DNA from: Anaerolineales bacterium
GTDB lineage: Bacteria; Chloroflexota; Anaerolineae; Anaerolineales; Villigracilaceae
Reading direction: 5' to 3'
NCBI GenBank assembly: GCA_026928255.1
Contig: JAIXKJ010000001.1
Coordinates: 1-64,000 of the forward strand
DNA: 64,000 nucleotides
Part shown: one piece after another, positions 24,891-33,346 of the stretch
Layout of the letters: the number at the start of each line of letters is the position of its first letter
Position numbering within the stretch: the stretch's first letter is position 1
Program-made: the position numbers and the translations under genes
The notes under the pieces: generated by a model
The model's input: only the letters and a program-made list of their open reading frames with translations
Told to the model about the DNA's origin: nothing
Databases searched by the model: none

Positions 24891-25463
24891 TTATTTTACG
24901 AATTCAATTTTTCCGTCGTTCAACGAGGCGATGCAGGCGATTGATTCAATCGGGACTTCGAGCGAAGCGAGCGCGTCGCGCCCGCCCTCGAAGATTTTTT
25001 CCACTAACGCGCCGATGCCGACAATTTTCGAGCCGCTGGCTTCAGCGAGACGCGCCAAGCCGAGAATGGTCGCGCCGCTGGCGAGGAAGTCGTCAATGAT
25101 TAAAACTTTTTCGCCGTTGGCGAGGTATTCGGGCGAGACGATTAATTCCACCATGCGCCCCTTCGTGTGCGAGGGCGCGAGCGTAAGGTAGACTTGGTCG
25201 GGCATGGTAACCGGCTTGGACTTGCGCGCATAGACGACGGGCAACCCCATGTGGAGAGCAGTCGTCAGCGCGGGGGCGATGCCGGAAATTTCGGCGGTGA
25301 GGATTTTCGTCGCGCCGACGTCGGCGAAGCGCCGCGCAAATTCGCGCCCGCATTCGTCCATCAAGCGCGGGTCCACTTGATGGTTGACGAAACTGTCCAC
25401 TTTCAAAATTCCGCCGCCGAGAACTTGACCGTCTTTCAAAATTCGTTCTTGTAATGCGTTCAT
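24891..25463 (-). CDS. xpt: Xanthine phosphoribosyltransferase
   Basis: Xpt makes XMP from xanthine and PRPP. The 190-residue protein has the PRPP-binding motif VLIIDDFLASGAT (13-residue type I signature), the start MNALQERILKDGQVLGGGIL and the VYARKSKP segment typical of Xpt. With guaA downstream it forms a short xanthine-to-GMP route. No purine riboswitch is visible in the 79 bp upstream, although such genes often have one. A TATAAT on the minus strand at 25483-25488 is a plausible -10, without a good -35. Confidence 0.93.
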   Translation of the reverse strand: MNALQERILKDGQVLGGGILKVDSFVNHQVDPRLMDECGREFARRFADVGATKILTAEISGIAPALTTALHMGLPVVYARKSKPVTMPDQVYLTLAPSHTKGRMVELIVSPEYLANGEKVLIIDDFLASGATILGLARLAEASGSKIVGIGALVEKIFEGGRDALASLEVPIESIACIASLNDGKIEFVK

Positions 25464-25542
25464 AGAATCTCCTAATGCGTTGATTATAAACCGAGTGTCT
25501 TTCAGCGTCCCTTAAAACGTCTGTGTTAGAATCTTGCTCTTG

Positions 25543-26190
25543 ATGAATCAAGTCAAACTGATTTTAGCCTCTTCTTCGCCGCGCCGACGGCAATTGTTCG
25601 CCTTGGGCGGCTGGGACTTTGACGCGCTCTCCGCCGACGCGGACGAAACGCCGTTGGTCGGCGAAACGCCGCGCGAGTACGTCGTCCGCTTGGCAAAAGC
25701 CAAAGCGCTGGCGATTCAGCCGCAGGTCGAGTCGGGCGCGTTGATTCTCGGCTCGGACACGACGGTTGCGGACGACGGCGAAATTCTCGGCAAGCCGCCC
25801 GATCCCGCCGACGCGATTCGCATGTTGAAGCGTTTGCGCGGGCGGACGCATCAAGTGTACACGGCGATTGCCGCGCTGCAAAACGAAACGCTGATTGCGG
25901 ATTTATCCGTCAGCGAGGTAACCATGCGCGAGTACGCGGACGACGAAATCGAAGCCTACGTCCAAACGGGCGACCCGCTCGACAAGGCGGGCGCGTACGC
26001 CATTCAGCACGCCGCCTTTCATCCTGTCGCCGCGATGGACGGTTGCTACGCGGGCGTGATGGGCTTGCCGATGTGCCGCGTCGTGCGGTTGTTGCGGCGC
26101 TTTGGCGTCGAGCCAATAGCGGACGTCCGCGCCGCTTGCCGCGACCTTTTGGGCTATGATTGCGAAGTTTGGGATAAGGAAATCGTATGA
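25543..26190 (+). CDS. maf: Maf-family nucleoside triphosphate pyrophosphatase
   Basis: Maf proteins hydrolyse non-canonical or excess dTTP/UTP-type nucleotides to monophosphates. The protein of about 215 residues has the Maf signature LASSSPRRRQL at the N-terminus, SDTTVADDGEILGKP in the middle and DKAGAYAIQ later. I chose the ATG at 25543, three codons inside the longest frame, since homologs begin right before KLILASSSPRR. It diverges from xpt and its stop overlaps the PBP start (ATGA). Confidence 0.92.
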   Translation: MNQVKLILASSSPRRRQLFALGGWDFDALSADADETPLVGETPREYVVRLAKAKALAIQPQVESGALILGSDTTVADDGEILGKPPDPADAIRMLKRLRGRTHQVYTAIAALQNETLIADLSVSEVTMREYADDEIEAYVQTGDPLDKAGAYAIQHAAFHPVAAMDGCYAGVMGLPMCRVVRLLRRFGVEPIADVRAACRDLLGYDCEVWDKEIV

Positions 26191-28436
26191 AGTCGTTGCG
26201 TTGGAAGAAAATATTTTTAATTGCCTTTATCTTGGTCGCTTGCTCCGCGCCAAACGCGAATGGCGGCAACGGGGGGAGCGGTTCGATTTTTGCGACGAAC
26301 CCGCCGCTGCCCACCGCGCGCGCGGAAATTACGCCCGCGCCCAACGTCCAAGCGGCGCTGACGGCGTTTTTTGAAGCGCTTAAAAACGACGATTACGAAA
26401 GCATGTACGCCATGTTGGCGCAATCCAGCCGCGAGGCGCTTTCGTTGGAAGATTTTTCCAAACGCTGGACGGACGCTTTGAACGACATGAGCGCGACCAG
26501 TTTTGACACGGCGTACATTTCATCCACGCTGGCGCCGTTTAACGCGGAAGTCAAATATGGCGTGGTTTACAAAACCGCGCTGGTCGGCGACATTCAACGC
26601 GAGATGTTGATGCGCCTCGTCAACGAAGACAATCAATGGAAAGTCGTTTGGGACGACGCGCTCATTTTGCCCGAACTGGCCGGCGGAAATAAACTTTCGA
26701 TGGAATACAGCGTCCCCGCGCGCGGCGATATTTACGACAGCAAAGGGCAGCCCGTCGTAACCCAAGCGGAAGCCTACGCCTTCGGCATTCAAACCGACCA
26801 AATCAACTATGACATGCTCGGCGCGTTGACGGGCGAACTCGGAAAATTATGCGGATTCGATCCGCTGGACATTCAAAATCAAATTGACGCGGCGGGGCCG
26901 GGCTGGTACTTGCCGATGTGCGAAGGCACGCGAGACGAAGCGCAGCGCCTGCTCTCCATCAACCCTGGCGGATTGGTCGTTCAAAAATACGATTCGCGCT
27001 ATTACTTTCGCGGCGGACTCGCTCCGCAAGCGGTGGGCTACACCTTATCTATTTCAAAAGAAGATTACAACAAATACAAACGCTTGGGTTACAGCGGCGC
27101 GGAACGCATTGGGTCGAGCGGCGTGGAACAGTGGGCGGAAAGTTATCTGGCGGGAAAGCATGGCGGCGTCTTGCGCGTCGTCAGCCCGACGGGACAAATT
27201 GTCGCCACGCTCGGACAAAGCAAACCCGAACCCGCCGATTCCGTATACCTGACGCTCGACAGCAAAATGCAAATAAACGCGCAAAACGCAATCGAATTCT
27301 TTCGCGGCGCAATCGTCGTGATGGAAGTCAAAACGGGACGCATTATAGCGATGGCTTCGGGCCCCGATTTTGACCCGAACATCTTTGACGCGAATAACCC
27401 CAACAACATGGGGCTGGGAAATCTGCTCAACGATGGCAGAAACCCGCTGTTGAATCGCGCCGCGCAGGGACAGTTGCCGTTGGGGTCGGTCTTCAAAATC
27501 ATCACCTTTTCCGCCGCCCTTGAAAGCGGACTGTACCTGAAAGACACCACCTACGACTGCCAATACGAGTTTACCGAACTCGGCGATCAAATCCGCTACG
27601 ATTGGACTTGGCAACACTGTCAAGACCGTTTGGCGGCGGGGAAATTCTGCGACACCTCCGACAGCAAACCTTCGGGGCTGGTTACTTTGCAAGAAGCGTT
27701 AATGCGTTCTTGCAATCCGTATTTTTGGCACATCGGCAACGACCTATACAGCAATTGGGATCGCGGCAACGACATCGCCAACATGGCGCGCGCCTTCGGC
27801 TTGGGTTCGCCGACTGGCATCGGGCAAATCCCCGAAGCGGCGGGACGCATTGACAATCCCGCCACGCAAGTGGACGCGGTCAACTTGGCGATTGGTCAAG
27901 GCACGATGTTGGTAACGCCGCTGCAAGTGGCGCGTTTTATCGCCGCCATCGCCAACGGCGGCACGCTCTACCGCCCGCAGATTGTGGAAAAAATCGAGCC
28001 GGTGGACGGCGCGCCCATTCAAACGTTTAAGCCCGAAGCGCAAGGCACGCTTCCGCTTCGCCCCGACAACCTCGACGTTTTGCGCGAAGCGATGTTCTGG
28101 GTCATCAACGAGCCGAAAGGGACGGCGCGTTTTAACATGCGCGGGTTGCAATTCAAAACCGCCGGCAAAACGGGCACCGCCGAATCGGGCAGCGGCAAAC
28201 CGCACGGTTGGTTCGCGGGGTACACGATGAACGAAGCCGACACAGGCTTGCCCGACATCGCCATCGTCGCCGTTGTGGAAAATATCGGCGAAGGCGCCGA
28301 TTACGCCGTTCCGCTTTTCCGCGCGATGGTCGAATCCTATTATTACGGCAGTCCGCAGCGCCAGTATTACGACTGGGGGCAAATTGGCAACCCGCTTTAC
28401 ACGCCCACGCCTCCGGGCGGCGGCATCGTCCCGTAG
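26187..28436 (+). CDS. Class B penicillin-binding protein with lipobox and MecA_N/NTF2-like domain
   Basis: This transpeptidase cross-links peptidoglycan. The 749-residue protein has an N-terminal signal with the lipobox LVAC (C19) rather than a plain membrane anchor. An NTF2-like domain follows (about 45-160, as in MecA_N), then a PBP dimerisation domain and a transpeptidase domain with SVFK (S434, K437), SCN (S508, N510) and KTG (661-663). The N-terminal domain plus lipid anchor recall B. subtilis PBP3 (PbpC) and S. aureus PBP2a. All catalytic motifs are intact. It overlaps maf by 4 bp and precedes rsgA by 6 bp. Confidence 0.92.
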   Translation: MKSLRWKKIFLIAFILVACSAPNANGGNGGSGSIFATNPPLPTARAEITPAPNVQAALTAFFEALKNDDYESMYAMLAQSSREALSLEDFSKRWTDALNDMSATSFDTAYISSTLAPFNAEVKYGVVYKTALVGDIQREMLMRLVNEDNQWKVVWDDALILPELAGGNKLSMEYSVPARGDIYDSKGQPVVTQAEAYAFGIQTDQINYDMLGALTGELGKLCGFDPLDIQNQIDAAGPGWYLPMCEGTRDEAQRLLSINPGGLVVQKYDSRYYFRGGLAPQAVGYTLSISKEDYNKYKRLGYSGAERIGSSGVEQWAESYLAGKHGGVLRVVSPTGQIVATLGQSKPEPADSVYLTLDSKMQINAQNAIEFFRGAIVVMEVKTGRIIAMASGPDFDPNIFDANNPNNMGLGNLLNDGRNPLLNRAAQGQLPLGSVFKIITFSAALESGLYLKDTTYDCQYEFTELGDQIRYDWTWQHCQDRLAAGKFCDTSDSKPSGLVTLQEALMRSCNPYFWHIGNDLYSNWDRGNDIANMARAFGLGSPTGIGQIPEAAGRIDNPATQVDAVNLAIGQGTMLVTPLQVARFIAAIANGGTLYRPQIVEKIEPVDGAPIQTFKPEAQGTLPLRPDNLDVLREAMFWVINEPKGTARFNMRGLQFKTAGKTGTAESGSGKPHGWFAGYTMNEADTGLPDIAIVAVVENIGEGADYAVPLFRAMVESYYYGSPQRQYYDWGQIGNPLYTPTPPGGGIVP

Positions 28437-28442
28437 CGCAAC

Positions 28443-29348
28443 TTGGCGGAGCAAACGGCGCAAGGCATCATCGTCAAAGCCCAATCCGGTTTCTTTTGGG
28501 TAGAAACTGAATTGGGCGTCGTCGTTTGCCAACTGCGCGGAAAACTAAAACGCGGTCGCGCCGTCGGCGACCTTGCCGCGCTGGGCGATTGGGCGCAGAT
28601 TACGATTTTAGACGACGGCTCGGGCGCGATTGAATCCGTCCGCGAGCGCAAGCGCGAAATTTCGCGCCTCGATCCCCGCCCAAACGGACTCTACCGTCAG
28701 ATTCTTTTAGCCAACCCCGACCAAGCCGTCTTCGTCTTCGCTTGCGCGAACCCCGCGCCCAAACTGCGAATGCTCGACCGTTTCCTCGTCGTCGCCGAAA
28801 AGCAAAAAATCCCCATTGTCGTCGTCGCCAATAAAATTGACCTTGCGGAAAACCCGCGAGAAATTTTCGGCGTGTACGAAACGGTCGGTTATCGCGTCAT
28901 CTACACGTCCACGAAAAGCGGCGCGGGGCTAGACGAATTGCGCGAGCGTCTGCGGAATCAAATCAGCGCGTTTGCCGGCCCGAGCGGAGTCGGAAAATCT
29001 AGTTTATTGAACGCGCTTCAGCCAGGGCTGGGGCTGGCGGTGAACGAAATTAGCGCCGCCATGAAAAAGGGACGCCACACGACCGTCGTGCGGCAGATGT
29101 TCTCATTTGAGGGCGGCTACGTCGCCGACACGCCCGGCTGGAAGTCGTTGGCGCTGTGGGACACCGAACCCGAAGAGATGGACGCCTACTTTCCCGAATT
29201 GCGAAACCTTGTGGCGCATTGTCAATTCAGCGATTGTTCGCATCAACATGAGCCGGGCTGCGCTGTGCTTGCCGCGTTGAAAGAAGGTACAATTTACCCT
29301 GAGCGTTACGAATCGTTCGTCCGCTTGCGAAGCGAAAAAAACTTCTAA
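28443..29348 (+). CDS. rsgA: Ribosome small-subunit GTPase RsgA
   Basis: RsgA is a circularly permuted GTPase that helps late 30S maturation. The 301-residue protein has an OB-fold N-terminus, then the permuted order G4 (VVANKIDL), G1 (GPSGVGKSS), G3 (DTPGW) and a C-terminal zinc knuckle with CQFSDCSHQHEPGC. The best start is TTG at 28443, 6 bp after the PBP stop; no ATG lies in a suitable place. Confidence 0.93.
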   Translation: MAEQTAQGIIVKAQSGFFWVETELGVVVCQLRGKLKRGRAVGDLAALGDWAQITILDDGSGAIESVRERKREISRLDPRPNGLYRQILLANPDQAVFVFACANPAPKLRMLDRFLVVAEKQKIPIVVVANKIDLAENPREIFGVYETVGYRVIYTSTKSGAGLDELRERLRNQISAFAGPSGVGKSSLLNALQPGLGLAVNEISAAMKKGRHTTVVRQMFSFEGGYVADTPGWKSLALWDTEPEEMDAYFPELRNLVAHCQFSDCSHQHEPGCAVLAALKEGTIYPERYESFVRLRSEKNF

Positions 29349-29363
29349 CCTGCAACCTTAAAC
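29340..29363. repeat. Intergenic repeat, inverse copy of 24761-24784
   Basis: AACCTGCAACCTTAAAC (29347-29363) is the exact reverse complement of 24761-24777. It is followed by a slipped copy (AACTTGTAACCTGTAACC), giving the gap between rsgA and holB a stuttering look. Confidence 0.65.
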
Positions 29364-29387
29364 TTGTAACCTGTAACCTAAAACTCA

Positions 29388-30374
29388 ATGGACAACTGGA
29401 ATCTTCTCGGACATGAATGGGCGGTGGATATGCTCCGCCGACACGTTGCGCGCAAAGAGCCGCGCCACGCCTATTTGATTTGCGGCGCGCCCGGCTTAGG
29501 TCGGCGGACGTTGGCGCTGCGTTTGGCGCAAGCCTTGAATTGCGAAAAACTGCTGGCGCCCGGCGAGCCTTGTCTTAACTGTCGCTCTTGCAAACAAATT
29601 GAAGCCATGCGTCATCCCGACTTGACTCTCGTCCAAGCGGCGGAAGAAGGCGGAACGCTTAAGGTGGATCAAATCCGCGAGGCGTTGCGAGCGTTGAATC
29701 TCAAGCCCTATCAATCGCCGTATCGCGCCGCTTTGTTTTTGCGCTTTCAGGAAGCCAACGCCAACGCCGCCAACGCCCTGCTCAAAACGCTGGAAGAAGC
29801 GCCGCAACACGCGGTTTTGATTCTCACCGCCGACAGCCCCGAACAACTTTTGCCGACCATCGTTTCGCGTTGCGAAGTTTTGCGTCTGCGCCCGTTGCCG
29901 CTGGAAGCGGTCGTCGCCGATTTGATCGAGCGCGGCGCGGACGAAGAGCGCGCGCGTCTGCTGGCGCACATCAGCGGCGGACGGCCGGGCGCGGCGCGAA
30001 AGTTGTTCGATGACGAGTCTGCGTTGGAGAAGCGCGAGGAACGCCTGAACGATTTGCAAACGATTTTGCCCGCCTCGCGCGTGGAGAAATTTTCTTACGC
30101 CGACAAAATTTCTAAGGATAAAGACGCCATGCGCCAGACGATTTTGGTTTGGCTTTCCTATTGGCGCGACGTGCTTCTGCGCGTGGCGGGCGCGGAAACG
30201 CCGCTAACCAACGTAGATCGCAACATGGAAATTGAATTTTTAGCGGGACGTTTGGACTTATCTTCGGCGCGGAAAACGGTCGTCGCGCACGAGTCCGCGT
30301 TGGGACAGATGGAGCGCAACGTCAACCCGCGCCTGTTGATGGAAGTCCTGCTGCTGGATTTGCCGAAAGCGTAA
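29388..30374 (+). CDS. holB: DNA polymerase III delta-prime subunit
   Basis: Delta-prime is part of the clamp loader of the replicative polymerase. The 328-residue protein is an AAA+ ATPase-like module. Its Walker A is modified (GAPGLGRRT, no GKT), as is usual for delta-prime. It also has the zinc module (CLNCRSC with an earlier Cys), the sensor-type segment NALLKTLEEAP and SRCEVLRLRPLP. It lies 39 bp after rsgA and ends at a perfect terminator. Confidence 0.92.
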   Translation: MDNWNLLGHEWAVDMLRRHVARKEPRHAYLICGAPGLGRRTLALRLAQALNCEKLLAPGEPCLNCRSCKQIEAMRHPDLTLVQAAEEGGTLKVDQIREALRALNLKPYQSPYRAALFLRFQEANANAANALLKTLEEAPQHAVLILTADSPEQLLPTIVSRCEVLRLRPLPLEAVVADLIERGADEERARLLAHISGGRPGAARKLFDDESALEKREERLNDLQTILPASRVEKFSYADKISKDKDAMRQTILVWLSYWRDVLLRVAGAETPLTNVDRNMEIEFLAGRLDLSSARKTVVAHESALGQMERNVNPRLLMEVLLLDLPKA

Positions 30375-30381
30375 AGCGCAA

Positions 30382-30413
30382 AAAACTCGGAGGCTGTAAA
30401 ACCTCCGAGTTTT
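30382..30413. terminator. Bidirectional terminator between holB and the riboflavin importer
   Basis: AAAACTCGGAGG and CCTCCGAGTTTT form a perfect 12-bp stem around 8 bases, with A and T tracts built into the stem, so it works in both directions. It separates convergent holB and the ABC ATPase gene. Confidence 0.88.
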
Positions 30414-30416
30414 GAT

Positions 30417-31157
30417 TCATTCAATCGCCCCGCGCAATTCTTTCGCCAACTTCCCAAAATGACTCGTGTAACGAACGTCGTCGTTGCGCGGACGGGGCAA
30501 ATCTACGTTCAAATCTAATTTGATTCTGCCCGGACGTTGAGTCAGCACCAGAACGCGGTCGGCTAAAAATAACGATTCATTAATTGAATGCGTTACCATG
30601 ACGACGGTCTTTTGTTGCGCCTGCCAGATGTTGGAAAGTTCCGTCCACATACGCTCGCGGGTGAGCGCGTCCAGCGAAGCAAAAGGTTCGTCGAGCAAGA
30701 GAAGGTCCGGGTCATGGACGAGGGCGCGGGCGATGCCGACGCGCTGCGCCATGCCGCCTGAAAGGTCGCGCGGCAGCGAATCCTCGAATCCTTTTAATCC
30801 TACCAATTCAATCATCTCGCGCGCTTTGACTCGCGCTTCGTTTTTGTCCGCGCCTTCGAGTTCTAGCGGAAGAATGACGTTTTGCAAAACGTTGCGCCAA
30901 GGCATGAGATTGGCTTGCTGAAAAACCATGCCGACTTTCGGCTGACGCGAATCCGCAAAGTTGACCTCGCCCGCAGACGGCGACAGAATGCCCGCCAAGA
31001 GGCGCAGAAAAGTCGTTTTGCCCGAACCCGACGGACCGAGAAAACAGACAAACTCGCGCGGACGAATCTCGAAAGAAAGGTCGTCTAGCGCGCGAAGTCC
31101 GCCGTTGTTGTCGGGGTAAACGAGCGAAAGGTTGCGAACACTGAGGAAGGGCGGCAT
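30417..31157 (-). CDS. ABC transporter ATPase, riboflavin importer
   Basis: The 246-residue ATPase has Walker A GPSGSGKTT (41-49), signature LSGGMAQRV and Walker B LLLLDEPFASLD, and is of the nitrate/sulfonate/thiamine-precursor branch (SsuB/ThiZ-like). It energises import with the permease and binding protein encoded just upstream. The FMN riboswitch at the head of the operon indicates riboflavin as substrate. It begins 9 bp after the binding-protein gene. Confidence 0.88.
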   Translation of the reverse strand: MPPFLSVRNLSLVYPDNNGGLRALDDLSFEIRPREFVCFLGPSGSGKTTFLRLLAGILSPSAGEVNFADSRQPKVGMVFQQANLMPWRNVLQNVILPLELEGADKNEARVKAREMIELVGLKGFEDSLPRDLSGGMAQRVGIARALVHDPDLLLLDEPFASLDALTRERMWTELSNIWQAQQKTVVMVTHSINESLFLADRVLVLTQRPGRIKLDLNVDLPRPRNDDVRYTSHFGKLAKELRGAIE

Positions 31158-31166
31158 GGCAATTTT

Positions 31167-32138
31167 TTACGGCACGAAATCGTTCGTGAAGGCTTTGTTT
31201 ATGTCTAACGGCGCGGGGATTAATTTCATTTTGCTCAGCAAGTCGTTCATGTTGCGCCACGCTTGCGGGTTGGTGTAACCGATGCGGTCTGCTTTCCAAT
31301 CTTCGATAGACGTTTTTAAAACTTGCATTTGCACGTCGCGGTCTTGGTCTTTCAAATTTTCAACGTATTTCAAACTGACGTTATACGCCGCTTCGGGATC
31401 GTTGATTGTGTCTTGAATGCCGTGCGCCAACGCGCGCGCCATAGCGCGGATGAGGTCGGGGTTGTTGGCGATGGTCGTTTCGTTGGTAACAATGCCGTTG
31501 GCGGCGAGTTCGGCATAATCCGCGACGCGCATTTCATTCAGCGCGTAACCTTGCGAACGCAAAACTACCGGCTCGTTGGCGGTGTAAACGACGATGACGG
31601 GGTCTGTGCCTGCGGCGTAGGCTTTGACTTGATTGAAGCCGATGGAGTCCAGCGTTACGTCCGCGTCGGCGACTCCGCCGGAGAAGAGCAACGCTTCCAA
31701 AGCGATGTAGTTCGCGCCGAAAAGTCCCGGCAAGCCGATTTTCTTTCCGCGCAAATCGGCGGGCGTTTGGATGTTCAAGTCTGGATTAGAGACGACCGAG
31801 ATGGGAAAGTTTTGATACCACGCGAAAACGTAAACGACGGGCAGCCCTTGCGAACGCGCCAGCAAGACTTGTTCGCCCGAAGCCACCGCGAAGGGAATCT
31901 CGCCCGCGCCGACCAACGCCACGCCGTCGGTCTCGAAGGAATAATCAAAGTCAATGAGGATGCCTTCGTTTTCAAAGTAGCCGTTATCCACGGCGACGTA
32001 ATACGGCGCGTATTGAATGTTGGGGACGTAGCCCATCGGCAATTTTACGCGCGTCGGTCCGCTGTTGGCGGGTTGGACGCTGACGCAGCCTGCAAGGGCA
32101 AAAGTCAGCGCGAGGGCAAGGGAAAGCATTTTCTTCAT
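31167..32138 (-). CDS. ribY: Riboflavin ABC importer substrate-binding lipoprotein (NMT1/THI5-like)
   Basis: The 323-residue protein has a lipoprotein signal ending LAGC (C18) and an NMT1/THI5-like type II binding fold (MGYVPNIQYAPYYVAVDNGYF near the start). Homologs under FMN riboswitches in Chloroflexus-type bacteria are known as RibY and bind riboflavin; those under TPP control bind thiamine precursors. The FMN riboswitch upstream supports RibY. It lies second in the operon. Confidence 0.85.
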   Translation of the reverse strand: MKKMLSLALALTFALAGCVSVQPANSGPTRVKLPMGYVPNIQYAPYYVAVDNGYFENEGILIDFDYSFETDGVALVGAGEIPFAVASGEQVLLARSQGLPVVYVFAWYQNFPISVVSNPDLNIQTPADLRGKKIGLPGLFGANYIALEALLFSGGVADADVTLDSIGFNQVKAYAAGTDPVIVVYTANEPVVLRSQGYALNEMRVADYAELAANGIVTNETTIANNPDLIRAMARALAHGIQDTINDPEAAYNVSLKYVENLKDQDRDVQMQVLKTSIEDWKADRIGYTNPQAWRNMNDLLSKMKLIPAPLDINKAFTNDFVP

Positions 32139-32168
32139 GGGTGAAATCTCCTTTGTTGTGCGAATTTG

Positions 32169-32927
32169 TCAGGTCTTAATAAATATTTTTTCTAACAACG
32201 CCACCGCGCCGTATAACGACAGCGCGAGCGCAATTAACATAAACACGGCGACGAAGACCATCGAGGTGTCGTATTGGAAGTTGCCGAGTTGCAGCAAAAA
32301 TCCGAGTCCTCTTTGCGCGCCGACTAACTCGCCGATGATTGCGCCGATGACCGAGAGCGTCGCGCCGATTCGCAATCCGCCGAGCAAAACGGGCAGCGAG
32401 GCGGGCAACTCTAATTTGAAAAGAATCTGCCAGCGCGAAGCGCGGAGCGAATTCATTAAGTCATATAGAGATTGCGAAACGGCTCTCACGCCGATGATGG
32501 TGTTAACGAGGACGGGAAAAAAAACAATCAGCGAGCAGATAATCACTTTGGATAAAATCCCGTTGCCAAGCCAGATGACGAGCAACGGCGCGATGGCGAC
32601 GACGGGAATCGCTTGACTGGCGATGAGGTACGGCGCGAAGACGGTTTCTAACGCGCGCGATTTTGCTAGCGCATAGCCAACAACAGTAGAAAAGCACACG
32701 CCGACGAATAAGCCGAGCAGAATTTCAGTTAAGGTAAACGCGGTGTGGCGCAAGAGGCTTCCGTCTTGCAAGGCAACGAGGAAGCGCGTCCACACGTCTG
32801 CGGGGGAGGGCAGGATGAATTTAGGCAAGCCGCTCAGGCGGACGATTAACGCCCAAAGCGGAATCGCCAAGAGCAGGGAGGCGAGCGAAAGTCCGCGCGA
32901 GAGGGAGCGAAGGGTTTTGGGATTCAT
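32169..32927 (-). CDS. ribX: Riboflavin ABC importer permease
   Basis: The 252-residue protein has about six membrane segments and the EAA-type loop (SQSLYDLMNSLRASRWQILFKLELPASLPVLLGG), typical of permeases for nitrate, sulfonate and thiamine precursors. It is the first gene after the FMN riboswitch and terminator. The name RibX follows the known RibXY systems; the substrate call rests on the riboswitch. Confidence 0.87.
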   Translation of the reverse strand: MNPKTLRSLSRGLSLASLLLAIPLWALIVRLSGLPKFILPSPADVWTRFLVALQDGSLLRHTAFTLTEILLGLFVGVCFSTVVGYALAKSRALETVFAPYLIASQAIPVVAIAPLLVIWLGNGILSKVIICSLIVFFPVLVNTIIGVRAVSQSLYDLMNSLRASRWQILFKLELPASLPVLLGGLRIGATLSVIGAIIGELVGAQRGLGFLLQLGNFQYDTSMVFVAVFMLIALALSLYGAVALLEKIFIKT

Positions 32928-33074
32928 AGATAATCAATAAATGTCCCGAAGGATAATGGGCGTCTCTGAAAGGGTTTGACAAAATTTGCCCTTAATAGAA
33001 AAACGCCGCAAAGTGGAATCAACTTTGGGGCGCGGGAAAAGGTCAAAGTCCGAGCGTGAGGCGCGTTAATTCGC

Positions 33075-33108
33075 AAAAAGAAAACCCGAAAACAGAATCG
33101 TTTTCGGG
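33075..33108 (-). terminator. Terminator serving as the FMN riboswitch expression platform
   Basis: On the minus strand CCCGAAAAC and GTTTTCGGG form a 9-bp stem with a 6-base loop, followed by TTTTCTTTTT. It lies about 40 bp beyond the riboswitch and about 150 bp before ribX, so FMN binding probably permits termination. A second weaker hairpin (CAAAGT/ACTTTG with a T run) lies at about 33003-33035. Confidence 0.8.
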
Positions 33109-33149
33109 GCGCGAATCAACACACATCACAAGCGGATTTGCGTTGAAAA

Positions 33150-33284
33150 AACCTTCTTCTATCCAGACTATACTGTCGGCTCCGTAATTGCAACGGATCA
33201 TGCCCGTTCCCAATGGGGAAGCGTTACCTAAACAGGCTCGTGGGCTGTACCACCGATCGGGAATTGCGCCCTGCCCCGAAGGTT
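33150..33284 (-). ncRNA. FMN riboswitch (RFN element)
   Basis: The minus strand shows the RFN element: P1 AACCTTC (33278-33284) pairing GAAGGTT (33150-33156), then GGGGCAGGG, AATTCCCGA, GATCCG, TACGGAGCCGACAGTATAG and TCTGGATAG. These conserved blocks are diagnostic. It controls the riboflavin importer operon. A TATAAT (-10, 33299-33304) lies just upstream on this strand. Confidence 0.95.
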
Positions 33285-33307
33285 AAATTGTTGACGGTAT
33301 TATAACG

Positions 33308-33342
33308 CAGACCTCCGAGTTCTTTAAGAATTCGGAGGTCTG
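33308..33342. terminator. Hairpin after valS
   Basis: CAGACCTCCGA and TCGGAGGTCTG form an 11-bp stem; the inner 12-13 bases (GTTCTTTAAGAAT) can extend it further. It follows the valS stop by 4 bp and precedes the FMN-riboswitch -10 directly. It lacks a T run on the minus strand. Its CTCGGAGG stem is the same as in the terminator at 30382-30413. Confidence 0.6.
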
Positions 33343-33346
33343 AAAC

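Noticed and set aside
25464..25542. Possible purine riboswitch before xpt
   Set aside because: The 79-bp space is too short and lacks the conserved purine-aptamer loops.
32941..33075. Possible small gene between the FMN terminator and ribX
   Set aside because: No ribosome site and no coherent open frame; it looks like leader sequence with a second weak hairpin.
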